A stretch of DNA of 64,000 bases from Putridiphycobacter roseus (lineage in GTDB: Bacteria > Bacteroidota > Bacteroidia > Flavobacteriales_D > Crocinitomicaceae), in assembly GCF_003234935.1 (NCBI RefSeq), contig NZ_QKSB01000011.1, forward strand, positions 29,031 through 93,030. Reading direction: 5' to 3'. Made by a program: the position numbers and the translations under genes. The notes beneath the pieces are model-generated. The model was given only the letters and a program-made list of their open reading frames with translations. It was not told where the DNA came from and did no database searches. Below are positions 10,201 through 17,189 of this stretch, piece by piece; position 1 is the stretch's first letter, and every line of letters starts with the position of its first letter.

Positions 10201-11060
10201 CCGACTATTGTACTATAGAAGCCATTTGTGTCTGATATACCTGATAAAACTGGCATGTTATGCACAGGACTTTCTGTTAATGAATCGTAAATACCATTAT
10301 TGTTGTCATCACAGAAAACTGTTCCGCTAAAACAACTCTGATATGGGCAGTTTAGAATTGCAGTTACATTAGGGGATGGGCCTGTTATTGGAAATGTTAT
10401 TGTTGAAGGTGTAATGGATGAAATCAAAAGGTTGGAGTTAAGCCCAATACTATATGTTCCAGGTAATATTTTAGGAAATCCATATAAAGGCAAAACTCCT
10501 GAAGTTCTATTTTGTGCATAAATCGTATCTGTGGAATTATATAAGTATAAATCTGTAGGAAAAAAAAACGTATGTAATGTATCTATAATGCCATCATTAT
10601 CACAGTCAACATTTGCGACAAAATTTAATTCTTCACAGGAGTTACTATAGTATAAGCTTTGTTTAAAAAGGCTATCGCCAGAAACTGACTCGCTCAAAAC
10701 AATCTTTATTGCATTTGGCCCCGTATAAGATAAATTGTTAACTAAAGCAGGTGACCATATAATTGCAGTGTGGTTAGAAACGGACGAACCTGTATGTGTT
10801 GTAACTGTGCTGTCCCCCCAAGTTACGGTCAAGTTGTAGTTTATACCTAAAAGGTTTGTCCCAGTAAAACTATAATTGATATCGGCAGAATTTACGGTAT
10901 CTAAGCCATTTGGAGCGATACTTAAACTGATGGAGTCACAAGTAAGAGGTCTTAGATATATAGTAGACTCTTGATTAATACTTGTTAAGGCTGTTTGAGA
11001 AAAGCTAATACTTGCAAAAAAAATAAAAATGCTTGAATAAAATATATTAAGTAGCTTCAT
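7284..11060 (-). CDS. Large SdrD-like repeat protein with T9SS sorting domain
   Basis: Secreted protein of about 1258 residues. It has a signal peptide (MKLLNIFYSSIFIFFASISFSQ), at least four calcium-loop modules of the SdrD B-like type (for example FCDDNNNGIYD and FCDQNNNGILD), a DUF11/DUF7619-like NTGTAPAQDVRIEDDL domain near residue 1080, and a C-terminal T9SS type A domain (IYPNPSSGLFHV ... MYVVKI). Two super-repeats of about 425 residues begin near residues 40 and 466, each with a WGDxT beta module followed by an SdrD-like module, which points to internal duplication. A GTG eight codons upstream is possible, but the ATG at 11060 directly precedes the signal peptide. Likely a cell-surface adhesin; ligand unknown. 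Confidence 0.85.
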   Translation of the reverse strand: MKLLNIFYSSIFIFFASISFSQTALTSINQESTIYLRPLTCDSISLSIAPNGLDTVNSADINYSFTGTNLLGINYNLTVTWGDSTVTTHTGSSVSNHTAIIWSPALVNNLSYTGPNAIKIVLSESVSGDSLFKQSLYYSNSCEELNFVANVDCDNDGIIDTLHTFFFPTDLYLYNSTDTIYAQNRTSGVLPLYGFPKILPGTYSIGLNSNLLISSITPSTITFPITGPSPNVTAILNCPYQSCFSGTVFCDDNNNGIYDSLTESPVHNMPVLSGISDTNGFYSTIVGGSWPITTSQYLPMPTSWLAANGYYSANNHYMVDTSYLDSNCVANPPFNIPLNCNLTNADSVCFDGIIFEDLNANGTLDSNENTFTNVPINVNIDGSSQYIFSDTNGYFSYTGVNVGGIDSLIISVFQNWLNNNNFTTNGPIELLNYDCNSNHTTNISLSAPNFNSISTIVSNAGTYNPVCDTVTLSISPIGIDSTINEDIDIYFTGVNILNQQYSVQVNWGDNTTSTHTGTTTLANQAIVWTPALSHAYTIDSVYQIGLTLTKTATQHSKSLNIYYVNSSICPDYFLNINNILDCDGNGNQDATIYNVSSWPNITYNYILHYSSFYLYNATDTIFANACQTYTQMVSWPDSMPAGTYTLGILQSALDSFDLSWLSSIPGNSITMPNNGPIQNITNTFNCVQNQVCLNGYVFCDDNGNGILDGNESTIPNAPIEVNSNVAYSGAINTIDSTDALGYYNFPFTIYDTAYFNVNLDQAWLNTNGYIANNSTFYFDYPSINNSDSILDCNTHFNIPIVCNATAADTICVGGTIFCDQNNNGILDPNESVLPNAPVTITLLNGTGSFTTFTDSLGNYTYQNYHPGMDSVSVNIPSYWLNNNNYNPLSSVTVSLLDCSINTNLGVDCNIPIPCDNTWINIFGSGPYYQNWTNTLALNFGNSNITFPGSIYTISITIPNGSSLDTSSFSITNYTLIGNTLTWTQTINGFDSLLIDFNIDAGIADSTQHNYTATISGLNLDCDSTNNTVNYTAIVGSSYDPNNKLVNLPQYINAGIQEELIYTINFQNTGTAPAQDVRIEDDLSQYLDWNSIQVISKSHNMYYSLDVNGKITFTFPQIWLPDSTSNEPLSKGFVSFKIKENINVPLNVPIENTASIYFDMNPAIVTNTTSNINSVLSSGSTLNSTVLNIYPNPSSGLFHVVSSEMINEIRVFDLSGKQVFYQNDSNNHIQVDLSNLSTGMYVVKITTAGTIINRRIILK

Positions 11061-11156
11061 AAGAATGTATTTCTTATAAGACACATTTGGTGAAGGTTAG
11101 GTTGCTTTAAAAATTAATTTTATTTTATTGCGCGTTTGAAAGTGCTAGGGATAATA

Positions 11157-11195
11157 AAAAAAAGCCCCGTTTAACTGAATAAACGAGGCTTTTTA
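11157..11195. terminator. Terminator downstream of gap
   Basis: The stem GCC-CGTTTA / TAAACG-GGC (6-nt loop ACTGAA), with A and T tracts on both sides, sits 18 bp beyond the gap stop codon. It closely resembles the terminator at 7236-7267. Confidence 0.85.
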
Positions 11196-11212
11196 ATAAT
11201 ATTTAAAATAGA

Positions 11213-12664
11213 TTAATAATAAATCAATCTTCTTACTTTGGCAATGTACTTAGCCAATCTGATTACCTGTTTAGTATAGCCAAACTCGTTATCGTACCAA
11301 GTGTAGATTACAGCATTCTTTTTATCTTCTGATAAAATAGTAGCTGGTGCATCATAAACTGCACAACAAGTGTTTCCAATAATGTCATTGGATACCAATT
11401 CAGGATCAACTGAAAAATAAATTTGGTTCACTAAGTTTCCGTTTAAAGCAGCATCTTTAATGGTTGCATTTAACTCTTCAACCGTGGTTGCTTTGTTTAA
11501 TGATAAGTTTAAAATTGCCAAAGAACCGTTTGGTGTAGGTACACGTACAGCATTGGCAGTTAATTTGTCTTTTAAGTCAGGAATTACTTTAGTTACCGCT
11601 TTACCAGCACCTGTTGAAGTAATTACCATGTTAATGGCTGCAGAACGACCTCTTCTTGGTTTTTTGTGAAAGTTATCCAATAAGTTTTGATCGTTTGTAT
11701 AAGCATGAATAGTTTCAATATGACCTTTTTCAACGCCAAATTTATCATTTACGACTTTTAAGATAGGTGAAATTGCATTCGTTGTACAAGATGCAGCGGA
11801 AAAAATATTTTCTTTTTCTAAATCTAAGTCACTATGATTGATTCCGTAAACAATGTTTGGAATTTCTTTTCCTGGTGCAGTCAATAATACTTTGTCTGCT
11901 CCTTTTGCTTTTAAATGTCTACTTAATGCTTCTCTATCTGTAAATACACCAGTGTTGTCAATAATTAAAGCATTGTCAATCCCATAGCTAGTATAGTCTA
12001 TGTCTTCTGGATTGCTTGCTTGGATCATTTTTACAATTTGTCCGTTTACAATCAATGCTTTGTTTTCCAAATCTACAGTTACAGTTCCTTTAAAGTCACC
12101 ATGAATAGAATCATTTCTTAATAAAGCAGCTCTTTTGATGATTTGATCATCTGCATTGTTTCTAGTTACAATGGCTCTCAATCTTAATTGTTGTCCTTTA
12201 CCTGCTTGTTTAATTAATTCACGAGCAGCCAAACGACCAATTCTACCAAATCCGTATAAAACGACATCTCTAGGCTCAATGTTATGATCATTATTGTCGA
12301 TCATGCCACCAAGTTTGTTTTCTAAGAAAGCTTTTTTAGAATCATATTTATCTCCTTCTTGTATCCATTCGTAAGCTAATTTACCAATATCAATTTTAGC
12401 TGGAGAAACATTCAAGTCTAAAATTTCTTTTGCTAATGCCGCAGTAGTGGAAATATAAACTTTTTTACCAACTACTTTTTCAGAATAATCATGCAAGTTG
12501 ATGATTTCTGAAATGGTAATGTTTGTCAAGTGATTTCTAAATAAAACCAATTCAATTCCTTTGTCGTACAATAATTCTCCTACATACCTTGAAAGCTGTA
12601 CAGCCGCTCTTTCATGGTCTATATAATTCTGTAGTTCTTTTTCGTAACCAACTTCTGTTGCCAT
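11213..12664 (-). CDS. gap: Glyceraldehyde-3-phosphate dehydrogenase, N-terminally extended form
   Basis: GAPDH oxidises glyceraldehyde 3-phosphate with NAD(P) and phosphate. At 483 residues it is about 145 longer than the classical enzyme. The Rossmann motif VVLYGFGRIGRLAARELI only appears near residue 132, after a helical extension. The catalytic cysteine lies in SAASCTTNAISP (Cys293), followed by the catalytic histidine region IETIHAYTNDQNLLDNFHKKPRRGRSA and the C-terminal WYDNEFGYTKQ. Extended GAPDHs of this size occur in Bacteroidota; the role of the extension is not known to me. The gene lies just downstream of rpoD with a terminator between them. Confidence 0.93.
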   Translation of the reverse strand: MATEVGYEKELQNYIDHERAAVQLSRYVGELLYDKGIELVLFRNHLTNITISEIINLHDYSEKVVGKKVYISTTAALAKEILDLNVSPAKIDIGKLAYEWIQEGDKYDSKKAFLENKLGGMIDNNDHNIEPRDVVLYGFGRIGRLAARELIKQAGKGQQLRLRAIVTRNNADDQIIKRAALLRNDSIHGDFKGTVTVDLENKALIVNGQIVKMIQASNPEDIDYTSYGIDNALIIDNTGVFTDREALSRHLKAKGADKVLLTAPGKEIPNIVYGINHSDLDLEKENIFSAASCTTNAISPILKVVNDKFGVEKGHIETIHAYTNDQNLLDNFHKKPRRGRSAAINMVITSTGAGKAVTKVIPDLKDKLTANAVRVPTPNGSLAILNLSLNKATTVEELNATIKDAALNGNLVNQIYFSVDPELVSNDIIGNTCCAVYDAPATILSEDKKNAVIYTWYDNEFGYTKQVIRLAKYIAKVRRLIYY

Positions 12665-12691
12665 TTTTATGTATTTATTTAATTTTTACTT

Positions 12692-12720
12692 AAAAAAAGA
12701 GCCGCCCAAATAGGCAGCCC
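12692..12720 (-). terminator. Terminator downstream of rpoD
   Basis: Read on the minus strand, an eight-pair stem with two G-U pairs (GGGCTGCC / GGCGGCTC) is followed by T7. It lies between rpoD and gap, ending 28 bp before the gap start. Confidence 0.65.
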
Positions 12721-12728
12721 AATAATCA

Positions 12729-13595
12729 TTAGCCTAAATAGGCTTTTAATAATTTATTTCTCGACGTGTGTCGCAATCTTCTAATCGCTTTTTCTTTAAT
12801 TTGTCGAACACGTTCTCTGGTTAAATTGAATTTTGATCCAATTTCTTCCAATGTTAATCCGTGATTCATACCAATTCCGAAAAATAACCTGATGATTTCT
12901 CTTTCTTTATCTGTTAGTGTAGATAAGGAACGTTCGATTTCTTTTTGTAACGACTCTGCTAATAATAATCTATCGGCATCTGGGGAATCATCATTCGCCA
13001 TCACATCCATTAATGTACCGCCATCTTCACTTGAAGAAAGTGGTGCATCCATGGAAACATGTCTACCCGCTACTTTCATACTCTCTTTAATCTTGTCTTC
13101 CGGTACTTCCAATACTTCCGCTAATTCTTCCGCTGAAGGTGGCCTTTCGTACTCTTGTTCAAGCTTAGAAAAAGCTTTGTTAATTTTGTTTAATGACCCT
13201 ACTTGATTTAAAGGTAAACGAACAATTCTTGCTTGCTCAGCTAAAGCTTGTAAAATTGATTGACGAATCCACCATACGGCATAGGATATAAACTTAAATC
13301 CTCTTGTTTCATCAAATTTTTGTGCTGCTTTAATTAAGCCTAAGTTTCCTTCGTTTATTAAATCTGGTAAAGTAAGTCCTTGATTCTGATACTGTTTAGC
13401 AACTGAAACAACAAATCGTAAATTAGCTCTAGTTAGTTTTTCAAGTGCCCATTGGTCTCCTTGCTTGATTCTTTTGGCTAATTCAACTTCCATTTCAGCA
13501 GTTATTAGTTCTTCCTTACCGATATCCTGCAAGTACTTATCTAACGATTGACTTTCACGATTGGTAATTGATTTTGTAATTTTTAACTGCCTCAT
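12729..13595 (-). CDS. rpoD: Primary sigma factor RpoD (SigA)
   Basis: The 288-residue protein is the short housekeeping sigma factor of Bacteroidota, lacking region 1.1. Region 1.2 is [24 protein letters not shown], region 2 is [37 protein letters not shown] with [10 protein letters not shown], region 3 starts near LNKINKAF, and region 4 has the helix-turn-helix [29 protein letters not shown]. It directs RNA polymerase to the TTG/TAnnTTTG promoters seen in this window, one of which lies upstream of rpoD itself. Confidence 0.97.
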   Translation of the reverse strand: MRQLKITKSITNRESQSLDKYLQDIGKEELITAEMEVELAKRIKQGDQWALEKLTRANLRFVVSVAKQYQNQGLTLPDLINEGNLGLIKAAQKFDETRGFKFISYAVWWIRQSILQALAEQARIVRLPLNQVGSLNKINKAFSKLEQEYERPPSAEELAEVLEVPEDKIKESMKVAGRHVSMDAPLSSSEDGGTLMDVMANDDSPDADRLLLAESLQKEIERSLSTLTDKEREIIRLFFGIGMNHGLTLEEIGSKFNLTRERVRQIKEKAIRRLRHTSRNKLLKAYLG

Positions 13596-13631
13596 TTTAC
13601 TTTATAATTTATTTAATTAATAAACCGACTG

Positions 13632-13662
13632 CAAATCTAAGCTAATAATAGATACGTGTCAA
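13632..13662 (-). promoter_or_regulatory. Promoter of rpoD
   Basis: On the minus strand, TTG (13662-13660), a 20-bp spacer and TAGATTTG (13639-13632) match the Bacteroidota consensus, about 37 bp before the rpoD start. This suggests RpoD transcribes its own gene. Confidence 0.75.
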
Positions 13663-13788
13663 GTATTTATTTGTAATTAAATTGCAATGGATATAGTTTT
13701 AACTATTTTTTTTGTAAATGGTTTCATTTTAGGGTAATTATTCTGGCTTTTTTTAACACAAATTTTAATTTAAGTCAAGGCCAAGATA

Positions 13789-15000
13789 TTACTCTATTCC
13801 TGCAAGGTATTCTTTTAAATAAGCAAACTTAGGGGTTAACTCTCCATTTAAATTGGTTTCACTTGCTCTTTCAATAATGCCATCCTCATCTTTACCAAAA
13901 AGGCTTGGTAAAATGTTTTTGAGTAATTCATTACCAAAGTCTTCAGAAGCATCTTTAGGTAGTTCACATGGTAAGTTATCTACCGCCATGACGCATATTA
14001 CACCCTCTTTCTGGTAATCATCTTCTTTTTCTGTGGTCGGATTATAACCGTATAATGGCTCAGCAATAGTCGAAGGTCTAATGGTTGAAGCAACAGGACC
14101 ATCAATATCGCAAGAAATATCAGCAACTACTTTTGTTTTTATGGCAGGATCCTTCAAATCCTCTCTCGTAAAAATAAATGGAGAAGTTGCCCCCCAATAG
14201 TGACAGGCAATGTACATGTCGGCAGTTTTTAAATACCTTTTAAAAGTAGATTTATGCCCTATTCCAGACGCGTAAAAAGCATAACGATCGAAATTAGAGC
14301 CATCTGATTTTTCAAAATAGTCATCCACATCTAATTGCGTATAAACTGGTTCTTCAAACGTTTTATTTAAAAAATCTGCCGCATTTACTTCTTTCAATTT
14401 TAATTTTTCTAAAATTTCTCTTGCACCGTGGCCAACTCTTCCATAGCCAGTTAATACAATTTTAGTGTCCTTTGGAAGAACTACTTTACTTAATTCTCCT
14501 TCCATTTCAACTCGGTCCTCGCACAAGTTAGCTGGTTTTAAATCATAAGTTTGTTGCTTTTTTCCAAAAGCTAAAAACCCGTTATAAGTGCCAACAATGC
14601 CAGCGTACCTTCCAAAACCAATTAAGCGTGTTTCATTTTTATTGGTCAAAACTTCATAGTCGACTAATTGGATTTTTTTATCCAAAATGGTTTGAAGAAG
14701 CGCTCGGTTATAAGGTTGTTTTTTATAGGTGTGTGAGAAGAATAAGTAAGTTTTATTCGGAATTAAATCGGCTTTATTGACCTCTTTTACTCCCATTAAA
14801 ATGTCACAATCTGAAACATCATCCACCACCTTGATCCCGGCAGCAATATAAGCTTCGTCTTTTATTTTCCTTACTTTACTCGATTGTACAACAATGTCTA
14901 CATGTGGATATTGTTGTGCAATAGTTGCACATTGTGCTGGGGTTAATGGAACTCTTTTATCTGGAGGGGTTTTACCTTCTCGTATAATGCCTAACTTCAT
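13789..15000 (-). CDS. Saccharopine/alanine dehydrogenase-like NAD(P)-dependent oxidoreductase
   Basis: The protein of about 403 residues starts MKLGIIREGKTPPDKRVPLTP, the N-terminal signature of the alanine dehydrogenase/transhydrogenase and NAD-saccharopine dehydrogenase superfamily. A nucleotide-binding loop VLTGYGRVGHGAREIL lies near residue 185, and CHYWGATSPFIFTREDL near residue 275. The C-terminal half resembles fungal-type lysine-forming saccharopine dehydrogenase more than alanine dehydrogenase. The ATG at 15000 is preferred to a longer start at 15051 because it gives the family N-terminus. The substrate is not certain. Confidence 0.75.
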   Translation of the reverse strand: MKLGIIREGKTPPDKRVPLTPAQCATIAQQYPHVDIVVQSSKVRKIKDEAYIAAGIKVVDDVSDCDILMGVKEVNKADLIPNKTYLFFSHTYKKQPYNRALLQTILDKKIQLVDYEVLTNKNETRLIGFGRYAGIVGTYNGFLAFGKKQQTYDLKPANLCEDRVEMEGELSKVVLPKDTKIVLTGYGRVGHGAREILEKLKLKEVNAADFLNKTFEEPVYTQLDVDDYFEKSDGSNFDRYAFYASGIGHKSTFKRYLKTADMYIACHYWGATSPFIFTREDLKDPAIKTKVVADISCDIDGPVASTIRPSTIAEPLYGYNPTTEKEDDYQKEGVICVMAVDNLPCELPKDASEDFGNELLKNILPSLFGKDEDGIIERASETNLNGELTPKFAYLKEYLAGIE

Positions 15001-15112
15001 TGGTTGGATAATCTTTTTATTTGAATAGGCTATAATAACTAAAATTTTCAAAAAAATGATGCTTTTTTAGGAATTTTAAGTTGAAAAATACTGGTTTCAT
15101 TAAATTTTGGAT

Positions 15113-15120
15113 TAGTTTTG
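15113..15120 (+). promoter_or_regulatory. -7 element of the tmRNA promoter
   Basis: TAGTTTTG fits TAnnTTTG, 12 bp before the mature tmRNA 5' end. No good TTG is found at the expected -33 distance, so this is a partial match. Confidence 0.5.
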
Positions 15121-15132
15121 TATCAGTTCTTT

Positions 15133-15531
15133 GGGGCCGACTTGGATTTGACAGCATCTGATTTGGAATGTAAGCATGCCGAGTAACGTACACACACTCG
15201 TAAATCAGAGGTACATACAGAATAATTGACAACAATAATTCTTACGCGTTAGCTGCGTAATTAAACCAAGTTTAATTACCTTAATTCCCCCCAAGTATAG
15301 TAAGGGGAACTGACTGTCCTCGAGGACGCCCGCCTAAAGTGGACTCGATCAAGGGCATTAAAATTTTGGGATAGTTCAATGGGAGTCTCGACTATTGGAT
15401 AAAATTAAGAGAAGTAGGGTAAAGGTAGGGTGTTTGTGTCCAGTCTTTATCTGAAATTAAATCACAGAATAAGCACGTAGAAATCATTTTAACTCTTTGT
15501 TTGGACGCGGGTTCGATACCCGCCGGCTCCA
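15133..15531 (+). ncRNA. ssrA: Transfer-messenger RNA (tmRNA)
   Basis: tmRNA rescues stalled ribosomes by acting as alanyl-tRNA and then as a short mRNA that adds a degradation tag. The 5' end GGGGCCGACTTGGATTTGAC and 3' end GGGTTCGATACCCGCCGGCTCCA form the tRNA-like acceptor and T arm (GGGGCCG pairs with CGGCTCC). The CCA tail is not encoded; the genome continues CAA after the discriminator A. The total of about 399 nt is normal. The tag frame ends in codons for YALAA followed by TAA at 15258-15260. Uninterrupted, so the one-piece form. Confidence 0.97.
15228..15260 (+). other. tmRNA tag-peptide reading frame
   Basis: The codons from GAC at 15228 to TAA at 15260 encode DNNNSYALAA. The five bases before GAC (TAATT) resemble the TAGTC that precedes the resume codon in Escherichia coli tmRNA, so I place the resume codon at 15228. 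The C-terminal end YALAA is certain; the first residue of the tag is inferred. Confidence 0.7.
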
Positions 15532-15724
15532 CAAAACAGATTTGAGTGTGAGTTTCGAGCAAGAGCGAGAAACTTGCACACAAAAATGTTTTGTCCCTCA
15601 TTACTCTTGCTCCAACACAAACTGAAAAGTATGTTCGATTTTGAAAAATTAGAGGTTTACTCAAAAGCAAAACGGTTCAACAAATCGGTGACAATTTTTC
15701 TTGCTTCCTCTAAAGTTGATAAAA
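15532..15724 (+). repeat. Repeat R1: hairpin leader plus start of four-helix-bundle gene
   Basis: This 193-bp segment recurs at 15971-16163 with three substitutions, and in a decayed form at 25740-25951. It begins one base after the tmRNA discriminator nucleotide. Its first ~65 bp fold into a long imperfect hairpin (AAAACA ... GTGTG-A-GTTTC ... GAAAC-TTG-CACAC ... TGTTTT), followed by about 35 bp to the ATG of the four-helix-bundle gene. Confidence 0.9.
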
Positions 15725-15984
15725 CTACCAAAGACCAATTACGCAGGGCTTCTTTTAGTATCCTGCTTAATATTGCTGAAGGTTCGGGGAGATTTACAAA
15801 ACCAGATAAACGAAATTTTTATATCATAGCTAGAGGTTCTGCTTTCGAATGTGTGGCAATTTTTGATTATTTAAAAGATATGGACTCGATAGACGAGTCT
15901 GTTTTTAGACAGTATTATACTTATTTGGAAGAGATTTCAAAAATGTTATTTGCTTTAATCAAGGGCCTTTCAAAACAGATTTGA
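15631..15984 (+). CDS. Four-helix-bundle protein (S23 / rRNA intervening-sequence protein family)
   Basis: The 117-residue protein MFDFEKLEVYSKAKRF ... contains the family hallmarks QLRRASFSILLNIAEGSGRFT near residue 36, NFYIIARGSAFECVAIFDYL near residue 62 and a C-terminal YLEEISKMLFALIKGL helix. The family was first seen encoded in intervening sequences of bacterial 23S rRNA and is related to the Avd protein of diversity-generating retroelements; its biochemical role is not established. The ATG at 15631 gives the standard family start. The gene begins 100 bp after the tmRNA 3' end, behind a hairpin, and its last codons run into the second repeat copy. Two broken copies lie at 16070-16163 and 25740-25951. 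Confidence 0.88.
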   Translation: MFDFEKLEVYSKAKRFNKSVTIFLASSKVDKTTKDQLRRASFSILLNIAEGSGRFTKPDKRNFYIIARGSAFECVAIFDYLKDMDSIDESVFRQYYTYLEEISKMLFALIKGLSKQI

Positions 15985-16163
15985 GTGTGAGTTTCGAGCA
16001 AGAGCGAGAAACTTGCACACAAAAATGTTTTGTCCCTCAGAACCCTTGCTCCAACACAAACTGAAAAGTATGTTCGATTTTGAAAAATTAGAGGTTTACT
16101 CAAAAGCAAAACGGTTCAACAAATCGGTGACAATTTTTCTTGCTTCCTCTAAAGTTGATAAAA
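15971..16163 (+). repeat. Repeat R2: truncated second copy of the element
   Basis: It is identical to 15532-15724 except for three substitutions in a short spot near 16040-16044. Homology stops inside the reading frame, right after GTTGATAAAA. The copy starts 439 bp after R1, so the arrangement looks like a tandem duplication that lost the rest of its second unit. The boundary overlaps the last codons of the intact gene. Confidence 0.9.
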
Positions 16164-16276
16164 ATAGATGCTTATTTCTAGCTGTTATTTTCAGCATTCG
16201 AAAATATACGATATTCACCATGAATACAATTAGTTGTAGAATAATCAATTGTCAAAACTATAAAATTAGTTTTTAA
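16070..16276 (+). pseudogene. Truncated four-helix-bundle gene in repeat R2
   Basis: The frame starts MFDFEKLEVYSKAKRF like the intact copy. After about 31 residues it runs into unrelated sequence and continues for some 35 residues without the conserved family helices. It is most likely a non-functional remnant. Confidence 0.7.
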
Positions 16277-16358
16277 AATGTATGAAAAATAAAATGGTTA
16301 GTTTAGCTGACATGTTTATCATACCAATAGTTATTGAGTGGTTAAAGGTATCCAATCT
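16164..16358. other. Intergenic region with nothing recognised
   Basis: Together with R2 this makes a gene-free gap of more than 300 bp before the UbiA-like gene. It is AT-rich. I see no terminator, clear promoter or RNA gene in it. Confidence 0.5.
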
Positions 16359-17189
16359 ATGAACGAAGTCAATTTATTTTCACAAAGAGTGAGAAGACTA
16401 TCCATGTTTTTAATAGGGGTATTGTCTTTGTTGTTCGGTGGAATTATTTTAGGAGAAAATTTTGATTTAAATCAGTGTATAATTTTATCTATTGCTGCTG
16501 TTTGTGGTGTCATGCTGTTGTATGATGTTAAAAATAAATTACCTAATGAAAATTGGTTCAAAATTTTAATATGGTTTTTAAAAATCAAATCAAATGCACT
16601 ATTTGTTTGGATACTTTTAGTCCTTTTTCCTTTTGCATTCAAGTATTTATCCATCCTTAGTTTTGTCTTATTAACCGTAATTATGGTTCTTGGTGTACTG
16701 TATTCCCTTCCGCACAGAATTGGAAAAATAACGTTTAAACTTAAAAATATCTTGTTTTTAAAAAATATTCTAATTGGCTTGGCTTGGGGGGGACTAGTTA
16801 TTGTTGGTGCAGGTTCAATTCATAGTCAGGTTCTTTACCTAGCGGGTTTTATGATGCTGCAGGTATTTTTGGGGAGTATAATACGTGATCTTGCAGATGT
16901 AAAAAGCGATAATAGTAATGGCGTAAATAGCTTGCCTGTTGCTTTTGGTATTTCTAATACCATTTGGATTATGCACTTTATTAATCTGTTGTCCTTATTA
17001 TTTTTATTTCGCCAAAATGATTTTCAATCTAATGCCGTTATTTTTGTTTTAGTAACTTGGAGATTGCTTAATTTAATTTTTATAAAAGTTTTTGGGGTGA
17101 ATAAACATTTGATTCAGACATTTAACTTAAGCACTTGTTATTTATTTTTTATAATTTTATTTATTCAACATTATTATGAACTTAATTGA
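16359..17189 (+). CDS. UbiA-family prenyltransferase-like membrane protein
   Basis: The membrane protein of about 276 residues has eight or nine hydrophobic segments. The segment GSIIRDLADVKSDNSNGVNSLPVAFG near residue 178 is the second Asp-rich motif of UbiA prenyltransferases, which attach isoprenoid chains to aromatic or other acceptors in the membrane. The usual first motif (NDxxDxxxD) is not seen at the expected place, where YDVKNKLPNE stands, so activity or substrate may differ from the family norm. The ATG at 16359 is preferred to a GTG 7 codons earlier. It overlaps the next gene by 14 bp, implying an operon. Confidence 0.65.
   Translation: MNEVNLFSQRVRRLSMFLIGVLSLLFGGIILGENFDLNQCIILSIAAVCGVMLLYDVKNKLPNENWFKILIWFLKIKSNALFVWILLVLFPFAFKYLSILSFVLLTVIMVLGVLYSLPHRIGKITFKLKNILFLKNILIGLAWGGLVIVGAGSIHSQVLYLAGFMMLQVFLGSIIRDLADVKSDNSNGVNSLPVAFGISNTIWIMHFINLLSLLFLFRQNDFQSNAVIFVLVTWRLLNLIFIKVFGVNKHLIQTFNLSTCYLFFIILFIQHYYELN

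Noticed and set aside
15392..15670. Minus-strand frame with VEPAGIEPASKQRVK across the tmRNA 3' end
   Set aside because: This is the antisense translation of the tRNA-like end of tmRNA plus the repeat leader, a well-known type of spurious protein.
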